64,000 nucleotides of DNA from Erwinia sp. E_sp_B01_1. Lineage in GTDB: Bacteria; Pseudomonadota; Gammaproteobacteria; Enterobacterales; Enterobacteriaceae. Both the position numbers and the translations under genes were made by a program. The stretch spans positions 1,798,001 through 1,862,000 of the forward strand of contig NZ_CP142208.1 of NCBI RefSeq assembly GCF_036865545.1. Direction: 5' to 3'. Every line of letters begins with the position of its first letter. The first letter of the stretch is position 1. Positions 20,126-30,029 of this stretch are shown one piece after another. The notes under the pieces are model-generated. The model worked only from the letters and a program-made list of their open reading frames with translations. It searched no databases and was not told the origin of the DNA.

Positions 20126-21120
20126 ACTGGTATCCCTGGCTGAATCAGCCTTACCGTCAAATCATCAGCCAGCATCAGGCCGGCCGGGGCCACCATGCCC
20201 TGCTGGTCCAGGCATTGCCAGGGATGGGGGATGCCTCGCTGGCGTGGGGCATCAGTCGCTGGCTGATGTGTCAGCGCCGGGACGATTTAAAAAGCTGCGG
20301 CAAGTGTCATGCCTGCGAGTTAATGCAGGCTCACACCCATCCTGACTGGTATAGCCTGGAAGCAGAAAAGGGCAAAAGTTCGCTGGGGATTGATGCAGTC
20401 CGCGGCGTAACGGAAAAGCTTTATCATCATGCTCAACAGGGCGGGGCCAAAGTCGTCTGGATCCCGGATGCGGCACAGTTAACTGAAGCAGCAGCCAATG
20501 CCTTACTGAAAACGCTGGAGGAGCCGCCGAAAAATACCTGGTTCCTGCTCAGCAGTCAGCAGCCCGCGCTACTTCTGGCAACCCTGCGCAGCCGCTGTCT
20601 TAACTTCCACCTTGCTCCTCCGGATGAAGCCCAGAGCCTGAACTGGTTGCTGAAGCAGAAGCCGGTAACGGAACAGGATGGGATGACTGCACTGCGGCTC
20701 AGCGGCGGTGCCCCGGCTGCGGCTGCGGAGCTGTCAGAGGAAAAGAGCTGGGCATCCCGGCAGGCGCTGTGCCTCGCGCTGCCCACGGCTTTACGGCAGG
20801 ATATGCTAAGCTTGCTGGCCGTGCTGAACCATGATAACGCCGTACAACGCACCGGCTGGCTCTGCGCCCTGCTGGTGGATGCCCTGAAATGGCAGCAGGG
20901 CGGCGGCCAGTATATCGCCAACGTCGATCAACAGGCGCTGATTGCGGAGATAGCTTTACAGCTGCCCGCCAACGCGCTGGATCAGAGCGTTCGTCAGTGG
21001 ATGGTCTGCCGCGATCGCCTGCTTAACGTAGTGGCCGTAAACCGTGAATTATTATTAACTGACCAGTTGCTGGGGTGGGAGCAAATGCTGCACGCCTCGC
21101 CAACTGGCCTGTCCGGATAG
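20122..21120 (+). CDS. holB: DNA polymerase III subunit delta'
   Basis: The 332-residue subunit is part of the clamp-loader complex that places the sliding clamp on DNA. It has the zinc-binding pattern CGKCHACEL, the modified P-loop region [12 protein letters not shown] lacking a functional Walker A, and an intact SRC motif (LRSRCLNF) that supplies the trans Arg finger. The ATG overlaps the tmk stop, which suggests coupled translation. Confidence 0.95.
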   Translation: MNWYPWLNQPYRQIISQHQAGRGHHALLVQALPGMGDASLAWGISRWLMCQRRDDLKSCGKCHACELMQAHTHPDWYSLEAEKGKSSLGIDAVRGVTEKLYHHAQQGGAKVVWIPDAAQLTEAAANALLKTLEEPPKNTWFLLSSQQPALLLATLRSRCLNFHLAPPDEAQSLNWLLKQKPVTEQDGMTALRLSGGAPAAAAELSEEKSWASRQALCLALPTALRQDMLSLLAVLNHDNAVQRTGWLCALLVDALKWQQGGGQYIANVDQQALIAEIALQLPANALDQSVRQWMVCRDRLLNVVAVNRELLLTDQLLGWEQMLHASPTGLSG

Positions 21121-21129
21121 AGAGTAATT

Positions 21130-21924
21130 ATGTTTTTAGTAGATTCGCATTGCCACCTTGATGGTCTGGATTATGAATCACAGCACCAGGACGTCAGTGA
21201 CGTGCTGGCAAAAGCTGCCGCCCGTGACGTCAAATTTATGCTGGCAGTAGCCACCACGCTTCCCGGATACAAAGCGATGACCACGCTGATTGGCGATCGT
21301 CCCAACGTGGCATACTCCTGCGGCGTTCATCCGCTGAATCAGGAAGAAGCCTACGACTTTGCCGAACTGCGTCAGCTGGCAGCGGATGAGCGGGTGATAG
21401 CCATGGGTGAAACCGGGCTGGATTACTTCTATCAACAGGAGACCAAAGCGCAGCAGCAGGCCTCTTTCCGCGAGCACATCCGCACAGGACGTGACCTGAA
21501 TAAACCGGTGATTGTGCACACCCGCGAGGCGCGAGAAGACACGCTGGCAATACTGAAAGAAGAAAAAGTTGAAGGCTGCGGCGGCGTACTGCACTGCTTT
21601 ACCGAAGATCGCGATACGGCGAAAAAACTGCTGGATATGGGCTTTTATATCTCCTTCTCTGGCATCGTCACCTTCCGCAATGCGGAGACGATCCGCGAAG
21701 CTGCCCGTTATGTACCGCTTGATCGAATACTGGTGGAAACTGACTCGCCCTACCTGGCCCCTGTTCCACATCGTGGCAAAGAGAATCAGCCGGCTTATAC
21801 CCGCGATGTCGCCGAATACATGGCGGTACTGAAAGGGGTGAGCATTGAGCAGATGGCTGAAGCGACCACGCAAAACTTTTCAAAACTGTTCCATGTTCCG
21901 CTCTCCAGGCTGACGGACAGCTGA
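21130..21924 (+). CDS. ycfH: TatD-family metal-dependent hydrolase YcfH
   Basis: The 264-residue TIM-barrel hydrolase belongs to the TatD DNase family. Metal ligands are in VDSHCHLDGL (HxH), MGETGLDYF (Glu), VHTREA and LHCFTE (His), and ETDSPYL (Asp). The natural substrate of YcfH is not established; related proteins act as 3'-5' exonucleases. It is the last gene of the pabC-holB unit and is followed by a terminator. Confidence 0.93.
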   Translation: MFLVDSHCHLDGLDYESQHQDVSDVLAKAAARDVKFMLAVATTLPGYKAMTTLIGDRPNVAYSCGVHPLNQEEAYDFAELRQLAADERVIAMGETGLDYFYQQETKAQQQASFREHIRTGRDLNKPVIVHTREAREDTLAILKEEKVEGCGGVLHCFTEDRDTAKKLLDMGFYISFSGIVTFRNAETIREAARYVPLDRILVETDSPYLAPVPHRGKENQPAYTRDVAEYMAVLKGVSIEQMAEATTQNFSKLFHVPLSRLTDS

Positions 21925-21959
21925 ATTCCTCCTGAGCACTATTTATACCCTGTCTTTCC

Positions 21960-21990
21960 GCATTGCTCTGTTGGGGCAATGCGTTTTTTT
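21960..21990 (+). terminator. Terminator after ycfH
   Basis: GCATTGC and GCAATGC pair around a nine-base loop, followed by G and seven T. Confidence 0.85.
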
Positions 21991-22050
21991 ATGCTGAAAA
22001 CGGGCGTTGATTGCGCTGTTCTACTGGCATAGTGCCAGATGTTAAATAAA

Positions 22051-22068
22051 ACGTGATAGCCATCAAAC
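22051..22068 (+). promoter_or_regulatory. CRP site upstream of ptsG
   Basis: CGTGA-TAGCCA-TCAAA matches the CRP consensus TGTGA-N6-TCACA in 8 of 10 positions. ptsG is CRP-activated in enterics, and the site lies about 135 bases before the ATG. Confidence 0.55.
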
Positions 22069-22081
22069 AATGTTTTGCCGA

Positions 22082-22106
22082 TTTATTTTACTCTTCGTAA
22101 TAAATA
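22082..22106 (+). promoter_or_regulatory. Mlc-type operator upstream of ptsG
   Basis: TTTATTTTACTCTTCG followed by TAATAAATA is an AT-rich imperfect dyad around a central TTCG, the form bound by the glucose-responsive repressor Mlc (and NagC). Mlc control of ptsG is established in E. coli; assignment here is by similarity. Confidence 0.6.
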
Positions 22107-22176
22107 CCCAGAGCGCAAAGACGCTCACCTAAAAGCGGGAATCTCCCTCCCGTTATCGCGCTGAACGCGTGGAAAC

Positions 22177-22196
22177 AGCACTTATACTCAGGAGCT
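22177..22196 (+). promoter_or_regulatory. SgrS small-RNA target site in the ptsG leader
   Basis: CAGCACTTATACTCAGGAGC covers the ptsG ribosome binding site. ATACTCAGGAG is the segment of the E. coli ptsG leader that pairs with the sugar-stress RNA SgrS. Its conservation implies SgrS-Hfq silencing of ptsG in this organism; the sgrS gene is not in the window. Confidence 0.65.
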
Positions 22197-22203
22197 TCAC
22201 ATT

Positions 22204-23637
22204 ATGTTCAAAAATGCCTTTGCAAACCTGCAAAAGGTGGGCAAATCCCTGATGTTACCGGTCTCGGTTCTGCCGATTGCCGGTATTTTATTGGGGGTGG
22301 GTTCCGCCAATTTCAGCTGGCTGCCACTGGTAGTGTCACAGGTGATGGCTGAAGCGGGTGGATCCGTCTTTGCCAACATGCCGTTAATCTTTGCGATTGG
22401 TGTCGCGCTGGGCTTTACCAATAATGACGGTGTCTCCGCCCTTGCGGCCGTTGTAGCTTACGGGATCATGGTGAAAACCATGGCGGTAGTGGCTCCCCTG
22501 GTACTGCATCTGCCAGCGGCTCAGATTGAAGCCAGCCACCTTGCAGATACCGGCGTTCTCGGCGGGATCATTGCAGGTTCCATTGCGGCCTGGATGTTTA
22601 ACCGTTTCTACCGTATCAAGCTGCCGGAATATCTGGGCTTCTTTGCCGGTAAACGTTTTGTTCCTATTATCTCTGGCTTTACTGCCATCTTCCTGGGTGT
22701 GGTGCTGTCATTTATCTGGCCGCCAATTGGCTCAGCGATTCAGGACTTCTCCCAGTGGGCGGCTTATCAGAACCCGGTGGTGGCCTTTGGTCTTTACGGT
22801 CTGATTGAGCGTACGCTGGTGCCGTTTGGTCTGCATCACATCTGGAACGTACCTTTCCAGATGCAGATTGGTGAGTTTACCAACGCCGCAGGCCAGATTT
22901 TCCACGGGGATATTCCACGTTATATGGCGGGCGATCCTACTGCCGGTATGCTCTCCGGCGGCTTCCTGTTCAAAATGTACGGTCTGCCAGCGGCAGCGAT
23001 TGCCATCTGGCACTCTGCCAAACCAGAGAACCGCGCAAAAGTGGGCGGGATTATGATCTCAGCGGCACTGACCTCATTCCTGACCGGCATCACCGAACCG
23101 ATCGAGTTCTCCTTTATGTTCGTGGCGCCGGTGCTGTATGGGATCCATATCCTGCTGGCTGGCCTGGCCTTCCCAATCTGTATTCTGCTGGGTATGCGTG
23201 ATGGCACCAGCTTCTCACACGGTCTGATCGACTTTGTGGTGTTGAGTGGAAACAGCAGCAAAATCTGGTTGTTCCCGCTGGTGGGGATCGTTTATGGCCT
23301 GGTTTACTACACGCTATTCCGCCTGGTGATTGCCAAATTCAACCTGAAAACACCGGGCCGTGAAGAGACCAGCGCAGAGCAATCTACCGGTTCTGCCACT
23401 GAAATGGCGGGCAACCTGGTGGCCGCGTTTGGCGGTAAAGAAAACATCACCAATCTGGATGCCTGTATCACCCGCTTGCGGGTCAGCGTGGCTGACGTGG
23501 CAAAAGTGAATCAGCCAGAGCTGAAAAAACTGGGCGCGGCCGGTGTAGTGGTCGCGGGATCGGGCGTTCAGGCCATCTTTGGCACGAAATCTGATAACCT
23601 GAAAACGGATATGGACGACTTTATCCGTAGTACCTGA
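22204..23637 (+). CDS. ptsG: PTS glucose transporter subunit IICB (PtsG)
   Basis: The 477-residue inner-membrane permease takes up and phosphorylates glucose. The N-terminal IIC domain (about 1-385) holds many transmembrane helices and the conserved GITEPIEF segment. A linker leads to the C-terminal IIB domain with phosphorylated Cys in [10 protein letters not shown]. Length is exactly that of E. coli PtsG. CRP-like, Mlc-like and SgrS sites precede it and a terminator follows, so it is transcribed alone. Confidence 0.97.
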   Translation: MFKNAFANLQKVGKSLMLPVSVLPIAGILLGVGSANFSWLPLVVSQVMAEAGGSVFANMPLIFAIGVALGFTNNDGVSALAAVVAYGIMVKTMAVVAPLVLHLPAAQIEASHLADTGVLGGIIAGSIAAWMFNRFYRIKLPEYLGFFAGKRFVPIISGFTAIFLGVVLSFIWPPIGSAIQDFSQWAAYQNPVVAFGLYGLIERTLVPFGLHHIWNVPFQMQIGEFTNAAGQIFHGDIPRYMAGDPTAGMLSGGFLFKMYGLPAAAIAIWHSAKPENRAKVGGIMISAALTSFLTGITEPIEFSFMFVAPVLYGIHILLAGLAFPICILLGMRDGTSFSHGLIDFVVLSGNSSKIWLFPLVGIVYGLVYYTLFRLVIAKFNLKTPGREETSAEQSTGSATEMAGNLVAAFGGKENITNLDACITRLRVSVADVAKVNQPELKKLGAAGVVVAGSGVQAIFGTKSDNLKTDMDDFIRST

Positions 23638-23662
23638 TTGGCAATGCCTGACCATGGTAAAC

Positions 23663-23687
23663 AGGGGGCGAAAGCCCCCTTTTTTAT
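23663..23687 (+). terminator. Terminator after ptsG
   Basis: AGGGGGC and GCCCCCT form a stem with a GAAA tetraloop followed by T residues. Confidence 0.9.
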
Positions 23688-23813
23688 CGCTGAATCAGGG
23701 CCAGATGCTGCAAACACGCGCAATTAAAGTAAGAAAAGTGACGGGAAGGTTGAAAGAAAACAAATAACTCGCTCATACTGCCAGAACTCATCTCTTTGCT
23801 AAGGATTTGCCCC

Positions 23814-24164
23814 ATGGCCGAAGAAACGATTTTCAGTAAAATTATCCGACGTGAAATCCCTGCGGACATCGTCTATCAGGACGATCTGGTTACTGCCTTC
23901 CGGGATATCTCACCCAAAGCCCCAACCCATATTCTGGTCATTCCTAATATTCTGATCCCCACAGCTAACGATGCCGTAGCCGGTCACGAAGCTGCGCTGG
24001 GACGCATGATCACCATTGCCGCCAAAATTGCTAAAGATGAAGGCATTGCAGAAGATGGCTACCGGCTGATCATGAACTGCAATCAGCACGGCGGTCAGGA
24101 GGTCTATCACATCCATCTGCATCTGCTTGGCGGTAAGCCTTTAGGCCCGATGCTGGCCGGGTAA
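23814..24164 (+). CDS. hinT: Purine nucleoside phosphoramidase HinT
   Basis: The 116-residue HIT-family hydrolase cleaves adenosine 5'-phosphoramidates. The histidine triad [10 protein letters not shown] is intact near the C-terminus. I start at the ATG at 23814, where [16 protein letters not shown] begins; the frame's earlier start at 23796 adds six unconserved residues. It heads the hinT-ycfL-lpoB-thiK-nagZ-ycfP series. Confidence 0.96.
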   Translation: MAEETIFSKIIRREIPADIVYQDDLVTAFRDISPKAPTHILVIPNILIPTANDAVAGHEAALGRMITIAAKIAKDEGIAEDGYRLIMNCNQHGGQEVYHIHLHLLGGKPLGPMLAG

Positions 24165-24169
24165 TTTTG

Positions 24170-24556
24170 ATGCGGACAAAAATGATTATGCGGACTCTTG
24201 TCACAGGCATTACGTTGTTGGCGCTGCTCAGCGGCTGCAGCAGCGAGCATGCTACCATCAACACGTCTCAGTCGCTGGTGATGGAATCTTCCGTACTCTC
24301 TGCCGGGATCACCACTGATGAGCCGGTGATTTCTGAGCATGAAGGGCAGCAGCGGGCATCAGCCGTGCTTTACAACCAGCAGGATAAAGCGGTGACGGTA
24401 AACTACCGCTTCTACTGGTATGACGAAAATGGTCTGGAAATTACCCCGTTTGAACGTCCGCGTACCGCTTCCGTAGCGGCAAACAGCAAAGTTGAAATTT
24501 CATCGCAAACGGGTAACCTGACGGCCAGTAAAGTCAGGCTCTATCTGTATCTTTAG
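24170..24556 (+). CDS. ycfL: YcfL family lipoprotein
   Basis: The 128-residue product has a signal peptide ending in the lipobox LLSGC, so it is a predicted outer-membrane lipoprotein. The rest matches YcfL: QSLVMESSVL, YRFYWYDENGLE and the end KVRLYLYL. Function is unknown; the position before lpoB is conserved. The start is uncertain among ATGs at 24170, 24182 and 24188; all keep the lipobox. Confidence 0.88.
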   Translation: MRTKMIMRTLVTGITLLALLSGCSSEHATINTSQSLVMESSVLSAGITTDEPVISEHEGQQRASAVLYNQQDKAVTVNYRFYWYDENGLEITPFERPRTASVAANSKVEISSQTGNLTASKVRLYLYL

Positions 24557-24567
24557 GAGATTATTGC

Positions 24568-25173
24568 GTGGAAAGGAAAGTATTTAAACTCTCAGGCGTG
24601 ATGTTACTGGCGCTGATCCTCAGTGGCTGTGTCACTGAACAACAGCGCCAACAGCCTCCTGCGCCCGTTGAACCGGCTCAGCCCACTCAGCCGACTCAGC
24701 CCGTACCGCCGCCGGTTCAGCCTCAGCCGGGTGAAACCGTGCCGCAGCCGCCGAAACTCCAGTCGATTAACTGGGATGCCAGCGTCAGCCCAATGATCGC
24801 CCGGATGTTAAAAGCAGACGGCGTGACGGCAGGCAGCGTATTGCTGGTGGACGGCGTGAAAAACAGTACCAATGGCAGTCTGCAAACGTCCAAAGCCACG
24901 GCAGCCCTGCAATCTGCGCTGGAAAACAATACCCAGTTTACCCTGGTGACTCCACAGCAGTTGGCAACCGCTAAGCAGACGCTTGGCCTGTCGGCTGAAG
25001 ACAGCCTGGGATCGCGCAGCAAAGCCGTGGGTCTGGCCCGATACGTCAACGCCCAGTACGTGCTTTACAGCAACGCTCAGGGTGAGGTGAAATCTCCCAC
25101 GCTGCAGATGCAGTTGATGCTGGTACAGACCGGTGAAATTATCTGGTCAGGCAATGGTGTCGTACAGCATTGA
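24568..25173 (+). CDS. lpoB: Penicillin-binding protein activator LpoB
   Basis: The 201-residue outer-membrane lipoprotein reaches through the periplasm to activate PBP1b. The lipobox is LILSGC, then a Pro/Gln-rich disordered linker (about 27-60), then the globular domain with ADGVTAGSVLLVD and LQMQLMLVQTGEIIWSG. The start is a GTG placed by the TTAGGAG ribosome binding site. Its 3' end overlaps the likely thiK start by 20 bases. Confidence 0.94.
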   Translation: MERKVFKLSGVMLLALILSGCVTEQQRQQPPAPVEPAQPTQPTQPVPPPVQPQPGETVPQPPKLQSINWDASVSPMIARMLKADGVTAGSVLLVDGVKNSTNGSLQTSKATAALQSALENNTQFTLVTPQQLATAKQTLGLSAEDSLGSRSKAVGLARYVNAQYVLYSNAQGEVKSPTLQMQLMLVQTGEIIWSGNGVVQH

Positions 25174-26001
25174 TCCGGCGTTAAGCAGACTACTTTCCCA
25201 ACAGTATCCGGCGGCGCAATCCGCCGGTTCTTTTTTCCGCTTTCCGGGCTCACCGGTCAGACGGGTAAAGTGGTGGTGGGGGATATCACCCTGCTGGCGC
25301 GGCATCAGAATAAGGCTGCCCCGGTTCCGGGCGTGGACCGTCGTCGCGAATACCATATTTTACGCAAGCTTTCTGGCCGTCATCTCGCGCCTGAGGTCTG
25401 CGGTTATGCCGGCGAGTGGCTACTGCTGAGCTGGCAGGCTGGGGAGGTGTTAGATCATCAGACGTTTGTTCAGCAGCTTGAACCGCTTGCCCGGCAGGTG
25501 GCCACTCTGCATCAACAGCGGCTCAGTGGCTACCGACTCTCCGTATTAAAGCTGCTGGAGCAATACTGGCTACTGAGCAGGCCAGAGCGGCGGCATCATA
25601 GCTGGCTGCGTGCGCTTCAGCGTTTGCAGCAGCGGGGCGAACCCAGACCCCTGCGTCTGGCGCTGTTACATATGGATATTCATGCCGGTAACGTTATCCG
25701 GCATAACGAGGAAATACGGCTTATCGACTGGGAGTATGCCAGCGATGGGGATGTGGCGCTGGAGCTGGCAGCTATCGTTGCGGGGAATAACCTGGATTGC
25801 CAACAGCAGACTCAACTCATCGCCGTTTATGCGCAGCAGCAGAAGCTGGATCCGTCACTGCTTGGCAGACAAATGCGCCGCTGGCAGCCGTGGTTGCGGC
25901 TGCTGATGGCCAGCTGGTATGAGTTACGCTGGCAGCAAAGTCAGGATGCGATGTTTTTCACGCTGGCAGCAGAAGCCTGGCAGCGAGTGTTATCAGATTA
26001 A
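25154..26001 (+). pseudogene. thiK: Thiamine kinase ThiK, frame broken by one base
   Basis: From 25270 on, 243 codons encode a clear ThiK, an aminoglycoside-phosphotransferase-fold kinase of the thiamine salvage pathway: LLHMDIHAGN is the Brenner catalytic loop and LIDWEYAS the metal-binding Asp. The N-terminus is in another frame: from the ATG at 25154, IDPALSRLLSQQYP aligns with E. coli ITRDELLSRFFPQY, and SGLTGQTGK (the nucleotide loop) resumes in the downstream frame. The shift falls in the six-T run at 25231-25236; a seventh T restores a 282-residue protein. This may be sequence error rather than true loss. Confidence 0.8.
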
Positions 26002-26011
26002 GAGGTGAAGT

Positions 26012-27034
26012 GTGGGACCGGTAATGTTAGACGTGCACGGCTATGAGCTGGATGCAGAAGAGCGTGAAATCTTGAAGCACCCACTGGTAGGTGGGCTGAT
26101 CCTGTTTGCCCGTAATTATCACGATCCTCAGCAGCTGGCGGAGCTGGTCCGTCAGATTCGTGAGGCTTCCCGGCATCGTCTGGTGGTGGCTGTGGATCAG
26201 GAGGGCGGCCGCGTTCAGCGCTTCCGCGAAGGCTTTACTCCTCTGCCCGCGATGCAGGCTTTCCACGCCCTGAACAACGAGGCGAAAGCGGCAGAGCTGG
26301 CAGAGCAGGCCGGCTGGCTGATGGCTTCAGAAATGATCGCCATGGACATTGATATCAGTTTTGCTCCGGTCCTGGATATCGGTCACGGCAGCGCGGCCAT
26401 TGGTGAGCGAAGCTTCCATGAGGATCCGGCGATTGCGCTGCGTATGGCCCGTCAGTTTATTCGCGGCATGCACGCTGCCGGTATGAAAACGACCGGCAAG
26501 CATTTCCCTGGCCACGGTGCCGTCAGCGCAGATTCCCATAAGGAGACACCAAGGGACGATCGCAGCGAGCAGGAGATCCGCCAGCATGACATGCAAATCT
26601 TCAAAACGCTGATCGGGGAACAGGCGCTGGACGCTATTATGCCAGCCCACGTTATCTATACTCAGATAGATCCCCGACCCGCCAGCGGCTCCTCCCACTG
26701 GCTGAAAACCGTGCTGCGTGGCGAGTTGGGCTACGATGGCGTGATCTTCTCCGATGACCTGTCGATGGAAGGCGCGGCGATTATGGGCAGCTATGCCGAG
26801 CGGGGGCAGGCTTCGCTGGATGCGGGCTGCGATATGATTCTGGTCTGCAACAATCGCCAGGGCGCAGTCAGCGTGCTGGATAATCTGTCGCCGATCAACG
26901 CAGAACGCGTCAGCAGGCTGTACCATCGTGGCACATTTACCCGCCAGCAACTGCTGGATTCTCCCCGCTGGAAAGAGGCGAATCAGGCCCTGACCGCGCT
27001 GCAAACGCGCTGGCTGGAGCAGAAAGGCAGCTGA
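26012..27034 (+). CDS. nagZ: Beta-N-acetylhexosaminidase NagZ
   Basis: The 340-residue cytosolic GH3 enzyme removes GlcNAc from anhydro-muropeptides in cell-wall recycling, the step that feeds AmpC beta-lactamase induction. The signature [16 protein letters not shown] holds the His/Asp acid-base dyad, and the nucleophile Asp is in [11 protein letters not shown]. The GTG start is supported by AGAGGTGAA upstream and MGPVMLDV. Confidence 0.96.
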   Translation: MGPVMLDVHGYELDAEEREILKHPLVGGLILFARNYHDPQQLAELVRQIREASRHRLVVAVDQEGGRVQRFREGFTPLPAMQAFHALNNEAKAAELAEQAGWLMASEMIAMDIDISFAPVLDIGHGSAAIGERSFHEDPAIALRMARQFIRGMHAAGMKTTGKHFPGHGAVSADSHKETPRDDRSEQEIRQHDMQIFKTLIGEQALDAIMPAHVIYTQIDPRPASGSSHWLKTVLRGELGYDGVIFSDDLSMEGAAIMGSYAERGQASLDAGCDMILVCNNRQGAVSVLDNLSPINAERVSRLYHRGTFTRQQLLDSPRWKEANQALTALQTRWLEQKGS

Positions 27035-27058
27035 CGGCAATTCTCAACGAGGATGGCG

Positions 27059-27601
27059 ATGATTATCTATCTGCACGGCTTTGATTCCACCAGTCCGGGA
27101 AACCACGAAAAGGTTCTCCAGCTGCAATTTATCGATCCGGACGTACGTCTGCTCAGTTACAGCACTCTGCATCCAAAGCACGACATGCAGTATCTGCTGA
27201 ACGAGGCCGATAAAATCCTGCGTCGCTGTGATGATGAAAGGCCGATGATTTGTGGCGTAGGGCTGGGTGGATTCTGGGCAGAGCGGATTGGTTTTCTCAG
27301 CGACATCCGTCAGGTCATTTTCAACCCGAATCTGTGGCCTGAAGAGAATATGGCGGGCAAAATTAATCGTCCGGAAGAGTACGAGGATATTGCCACTAAA
27401 TGCGTCAGCAATTTTCGTGAGAAAAACCGCGATCGCTGCCTGGTTATACTCTCGCGTGAGGACGAGGTGCTGAACAGTCAGCGATCTGCCGGGGCACTCC
27501 AGAGCTTCTATGAAATTATCTGGGACGATGTTCAGAGCCATAAATTCAAAAATATCGCCCCACATTTGCAGCGAATCAAAGCGTTTAAAACCCTCGGCTA
27601 A
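27059..27601 (+). CDS. ycfP: YcfP family esterase-like protein
   Basis: The 180-residue UPF0227 protein has an alpha/beta-hydrolase look: [17 protein letters not shown] near the N-terminus and [12 protein letters not shown] where the nucleophile elbow would be. The expected Ser of GxSxG is replaced (GLGG), so catalysis is doubtful. Of ATGs at 27053 and 27059 I choose the second because CGAGG would abut the first. The function is unknown; it follows nagZ by 24 bases. Confidence 0.9.
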   Translation: MIIYLHGFDSTSPGNHEKVLQLQFIDPDVRLLSYSTLHPKHDMQYLLNEADKILRRCDDERPMICGVGLGGFWAERIGFLSDIRQVIFNPNLWPEENMAGKINRPEEYEDIATKCVSNFREKNRDRCLVILSREDEVLNSQRSAGALQSFYEIIWDDVQSHKFKNIAPHLQRIKAFKTLG

Positions 27602-27675
27602 CCGGTTATGGGACGTTCTGCTGGCAGAGCGTCCCTGCTGAATTCTTCGTACTATTCTGAGTTTACTGGCAAAAA

Positions 27676-27689
27676 TTGACCTGCATCAA
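27676..27689 (+). promoter_or_regulatory. FNR box upstream of ndh
   Basis: TTGAC-CTGC-ATCAA matches the FNR consensus TTGAT-N4-ATCAA in 9 of 10 positions. FNR represses ndh without oxygen in E. coli, so the site fits aerobic-only expression of this non-proton-pumping dehydrogenase. Confidence 0.7.
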
Positions 27690-27822
27690 TTTTAAGAGAT
27701 CTCTTCTTCTTCCCCGTGGTATTCTGCTTACAGATAGCGACTTAAACTCGCCAACCCTATGTTTACTAAGGATATTAATTTAACCTTTAGTTAACGACTG
27801 GTTTACATTTTAAGGGGGTCAA

Positions 27823-29126
27823 TTGACTACACCAATGAAGAAGATTGTAATTGTCGGCGGGGGGCTGGTGGGCTGGAGCTTGCCACTCAGCTGGGTCACA
27901 AGTTGGGACGTAAGAAAAAGGCTGAAATTACGCTGATCGATCGCAACCACAGCCATCTCTGGAAACCTTTGCTGCATGAAGTGGCGACCGGTTCGCTGGA
28001 TGAGGGCATTGATGGCCTGAGCTACCTGGCCCATGCCCGTAATCACCACTTCCAGTTCCAGTTAGGCACGCTGACTACCATCGATCGGGAAGGCCAACGC
28101 CTTCAGCTCTCTGAGATCTGTGATGCGCAAGGTGAAGTACTGGTCCCCGCACGCGAAGTGGCCTATGACACCCTGGTGATGGCGCTGGGCAGTACGTCCA
28201 ATGACTTCGGTACGCCGGGCGTTAAGGACAACTGCATCTTCCTGGATAACCCGCATCAGGCACGTCGTTTCCACAATGAAATGCTGAACCTGTTCCTGAA
28301 ATTCTCTTCCAGCGAAGGGGTTAAGGAAAAAGTGAACATCGCCATTGTGGGCGGTGGAGCGACAGGGGTTGAGCTTTCCGCCGAGCTGCATAACGCGGTT
28401 AAACAACTGCACAGCTATGGCTACAAGGGATTAGATAATCAGGCTCTGAACGTGACGCTGGTCGAAGCCGGTGAACGAATTTTGCCGGCGCTGCCGCCGC
28501 GAATCTCTACCGCTGCGCATCAGGAGTTGACCAAACTCGGCGTGCGCGTGCTGACCCAGACTATGGTGACCAGCGCGGAGAAAAAAGGGCTAAACACCAA
28601 GTCGGGCGAATTCATTGAAGCCGATTTAATGGTCTGGGCTGCCGGGATCAAGGCGCCTGACTTTATGAAAGAGATTGGCGGCCTGGAAACCAACCGCATC
28701 AACCAGCTGGTGGTAAAACCTACGTTGCAGACCACCCTGGATGACAATATCTTTGCCATTGGCGACTGTGCGTCCTGTGCCCTGCCTTCTGGCGGTTTTG
28801 TCCCGCCTCGCGCGCAGTCAGCGCACCAGATGGCTTCACTGGTCATGAGCAACATTCTGGCGCAGATCAAAGGCCAGAGCCTGAAATCCTACGTCTATAA
28901 AGATCACGGTTCACTGGTTTCGCTTTCACGCTTCAGTACGGTGGGCAGCCTGATGGGGAACCTGATGCGGGGCTCTATGATGGTGGAAGGGCGCATTGCT
29001 CGTTTCGTCTACATCTCGCTGTACCGTATGCACCAGGTGGCGCTGCACGGCTATTTCAAAACCGGCCTGATGATGCTGGTGGGCAGTATTAACCGGGTTA
29101 TCCGCCCGCGCCTGAAACTGCATTGA
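27823..29126 (+). pseudogene. ndh: NADH dehydrogenase II (Ndh), frame broken by one base
   Basis: The product is a single-subunit membrane NADH:quinone oxidoreductase. The FAD-binding start lies in one frame (TTG at 27823 with AAGGGGG upstream: [12 protein letters not shown]) and the remaining 407 codons, from [20 protein letters not shown], in another. The break is the six-G run at 27859-27864; one more G gives [18 protein letters not shown], the conserved dinucleotide fold. Downstream are the NADH-binding [15 protein letters not shown] and FAIGDCAS. The rest is intact, so base-calling error is likely. Otherwise Ndh-II is lost or restarted without its FAD loop. Confidence 0.85.
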
Positions 29127-29168
29127 TCGCTTTTTAGCCCTTGTAGTACCACGTAATTTGCCAGCCTG

Positions 29169-29210
29169 AGGCTTATAGTGACCCCGTTACTATAAGCCTT
29201 TCTTCTTTTA
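29169..29210 (+). terminator. Terminator after ndh
   Basis: AGGCTTATAGT and ACTATAAGCCT form a perfect 11-bp stem with a nine-base loop, followed by a T-rich tract. Confidence 0.85.
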
Positions 29211-29425
29211 CACCCCTTCAAACCCCCCGTTAAGAAGACTCTTAAAAGCATTCACTTATGACTGCCCTGAGTCATTTCGTCCTGTTTTCTTATTGTCACA
29301 ATTGGTCCTGTTGCGCAAAATTTACTTCAGTACCAAAAGGCGCGTCGCGCACGCCAGGTCGATGTCTCTGCCAAGGGATGGGCAACAGACAAAAATGCGC
29401 GGTAACAATTTCAGGAGGATGTCCT

Positions 29426-29965
29426 GTGAATAAATCAATGTTGGCGGGTATTGGAATTGGCGTAGCAGCGGCACTGGGTGTCGCAGCTGTAGCAGGTATG
29501 AACGTATTTGATCGTAGCCCGCAATTTGCACAGGTGTTGTCCGCAACCCCGATTAAAGAAACCACCAAGAACCCGCGTCAGGAGTGCCGTAACGTGACGC
29601 TGACCCACCGTCGGGCAGTACAGGATGAACACCGGATAGCCGGCTCGGTTCTGGGTGCTGTCGCGGGCGGTGTGCTGGGGCATCAGTTTGGTGGCGGTCG
29701 CGGTCGCGATGTGGCTACCGTAGCGGGTGCTGTGGCAGGGGGCTATGGCGGTAATCAGGTGCAGGGTGCCATGCAGGATCGTGATACCTATACCACTACC
29801 GAACAGCGCTGCAAAACGGTCTACGACAAGCAGGAAAAGATGATGGGGTATGATGTTACCTATAAAATAGGTAATGAGCAGGGTAAAATCCGCATGGAAA
29901 ACGACCCAGGCACCCGCATCCCACTGGACAACAATGGCCAGCTGGTCCTGAACAACCGGACATAA
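29426..29965 (+). CDS. ycfJ: YcfJ family glycine-zipper membrane protein
   Basis: The 179-residue product is like E. coli YcfJ: MNKSMLAGIGIGVAAALGV is a signal or anchor helix, then CRNV, then a glycine zipper (GSVLGAVAGGVLGHQFGGGRG, about 73-93) continued by GAVAGGYGGNQ. The C-terminal half resembles the RcsF/YmgG-type end (TEQRCKTV, IPLDNNGQLVLN). Function is unknown; it is linked to biofilm and stress in E. coli. The start is a GTG after TCAGGAGGATGTCC. Confidence 0.92.
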   Translation: MNKSMLAGIGIGVAAALGVAAVAGMNVFDRSPQFAQVLSATPIKETTKNPRQECRNVTLTHRRAVQDEHRIAGSVLGAVAGGVLGHQFGGGRGRDVATVAGAVAGGYGGNQVQGAMQDRDTYTTTEQRCKTVYDKQEKMMGYDVTYKIGNEQGKIRMENDPGTRIPLDNNGQLVLNNRT

Positions 29966-29980
29966 TCCTTTTCTACTGAA

Positions 29981-30008
29981 AAAAATAGCGGCTCAGGCCG
30001 CTATTTTT
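29981..30008. terminator. Bidirectional terminator between ycfJ and mfd
   Basis: AAAAATAGCGGC and GCCGCTATTTTT form a perfect 12-bp stem around TCAG, with A and T runs on either side, between two convergent genes. Confidence 0.9.
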
Positions 30009-30029
30009 GGTTACTGGTCAGGGGCAGGC

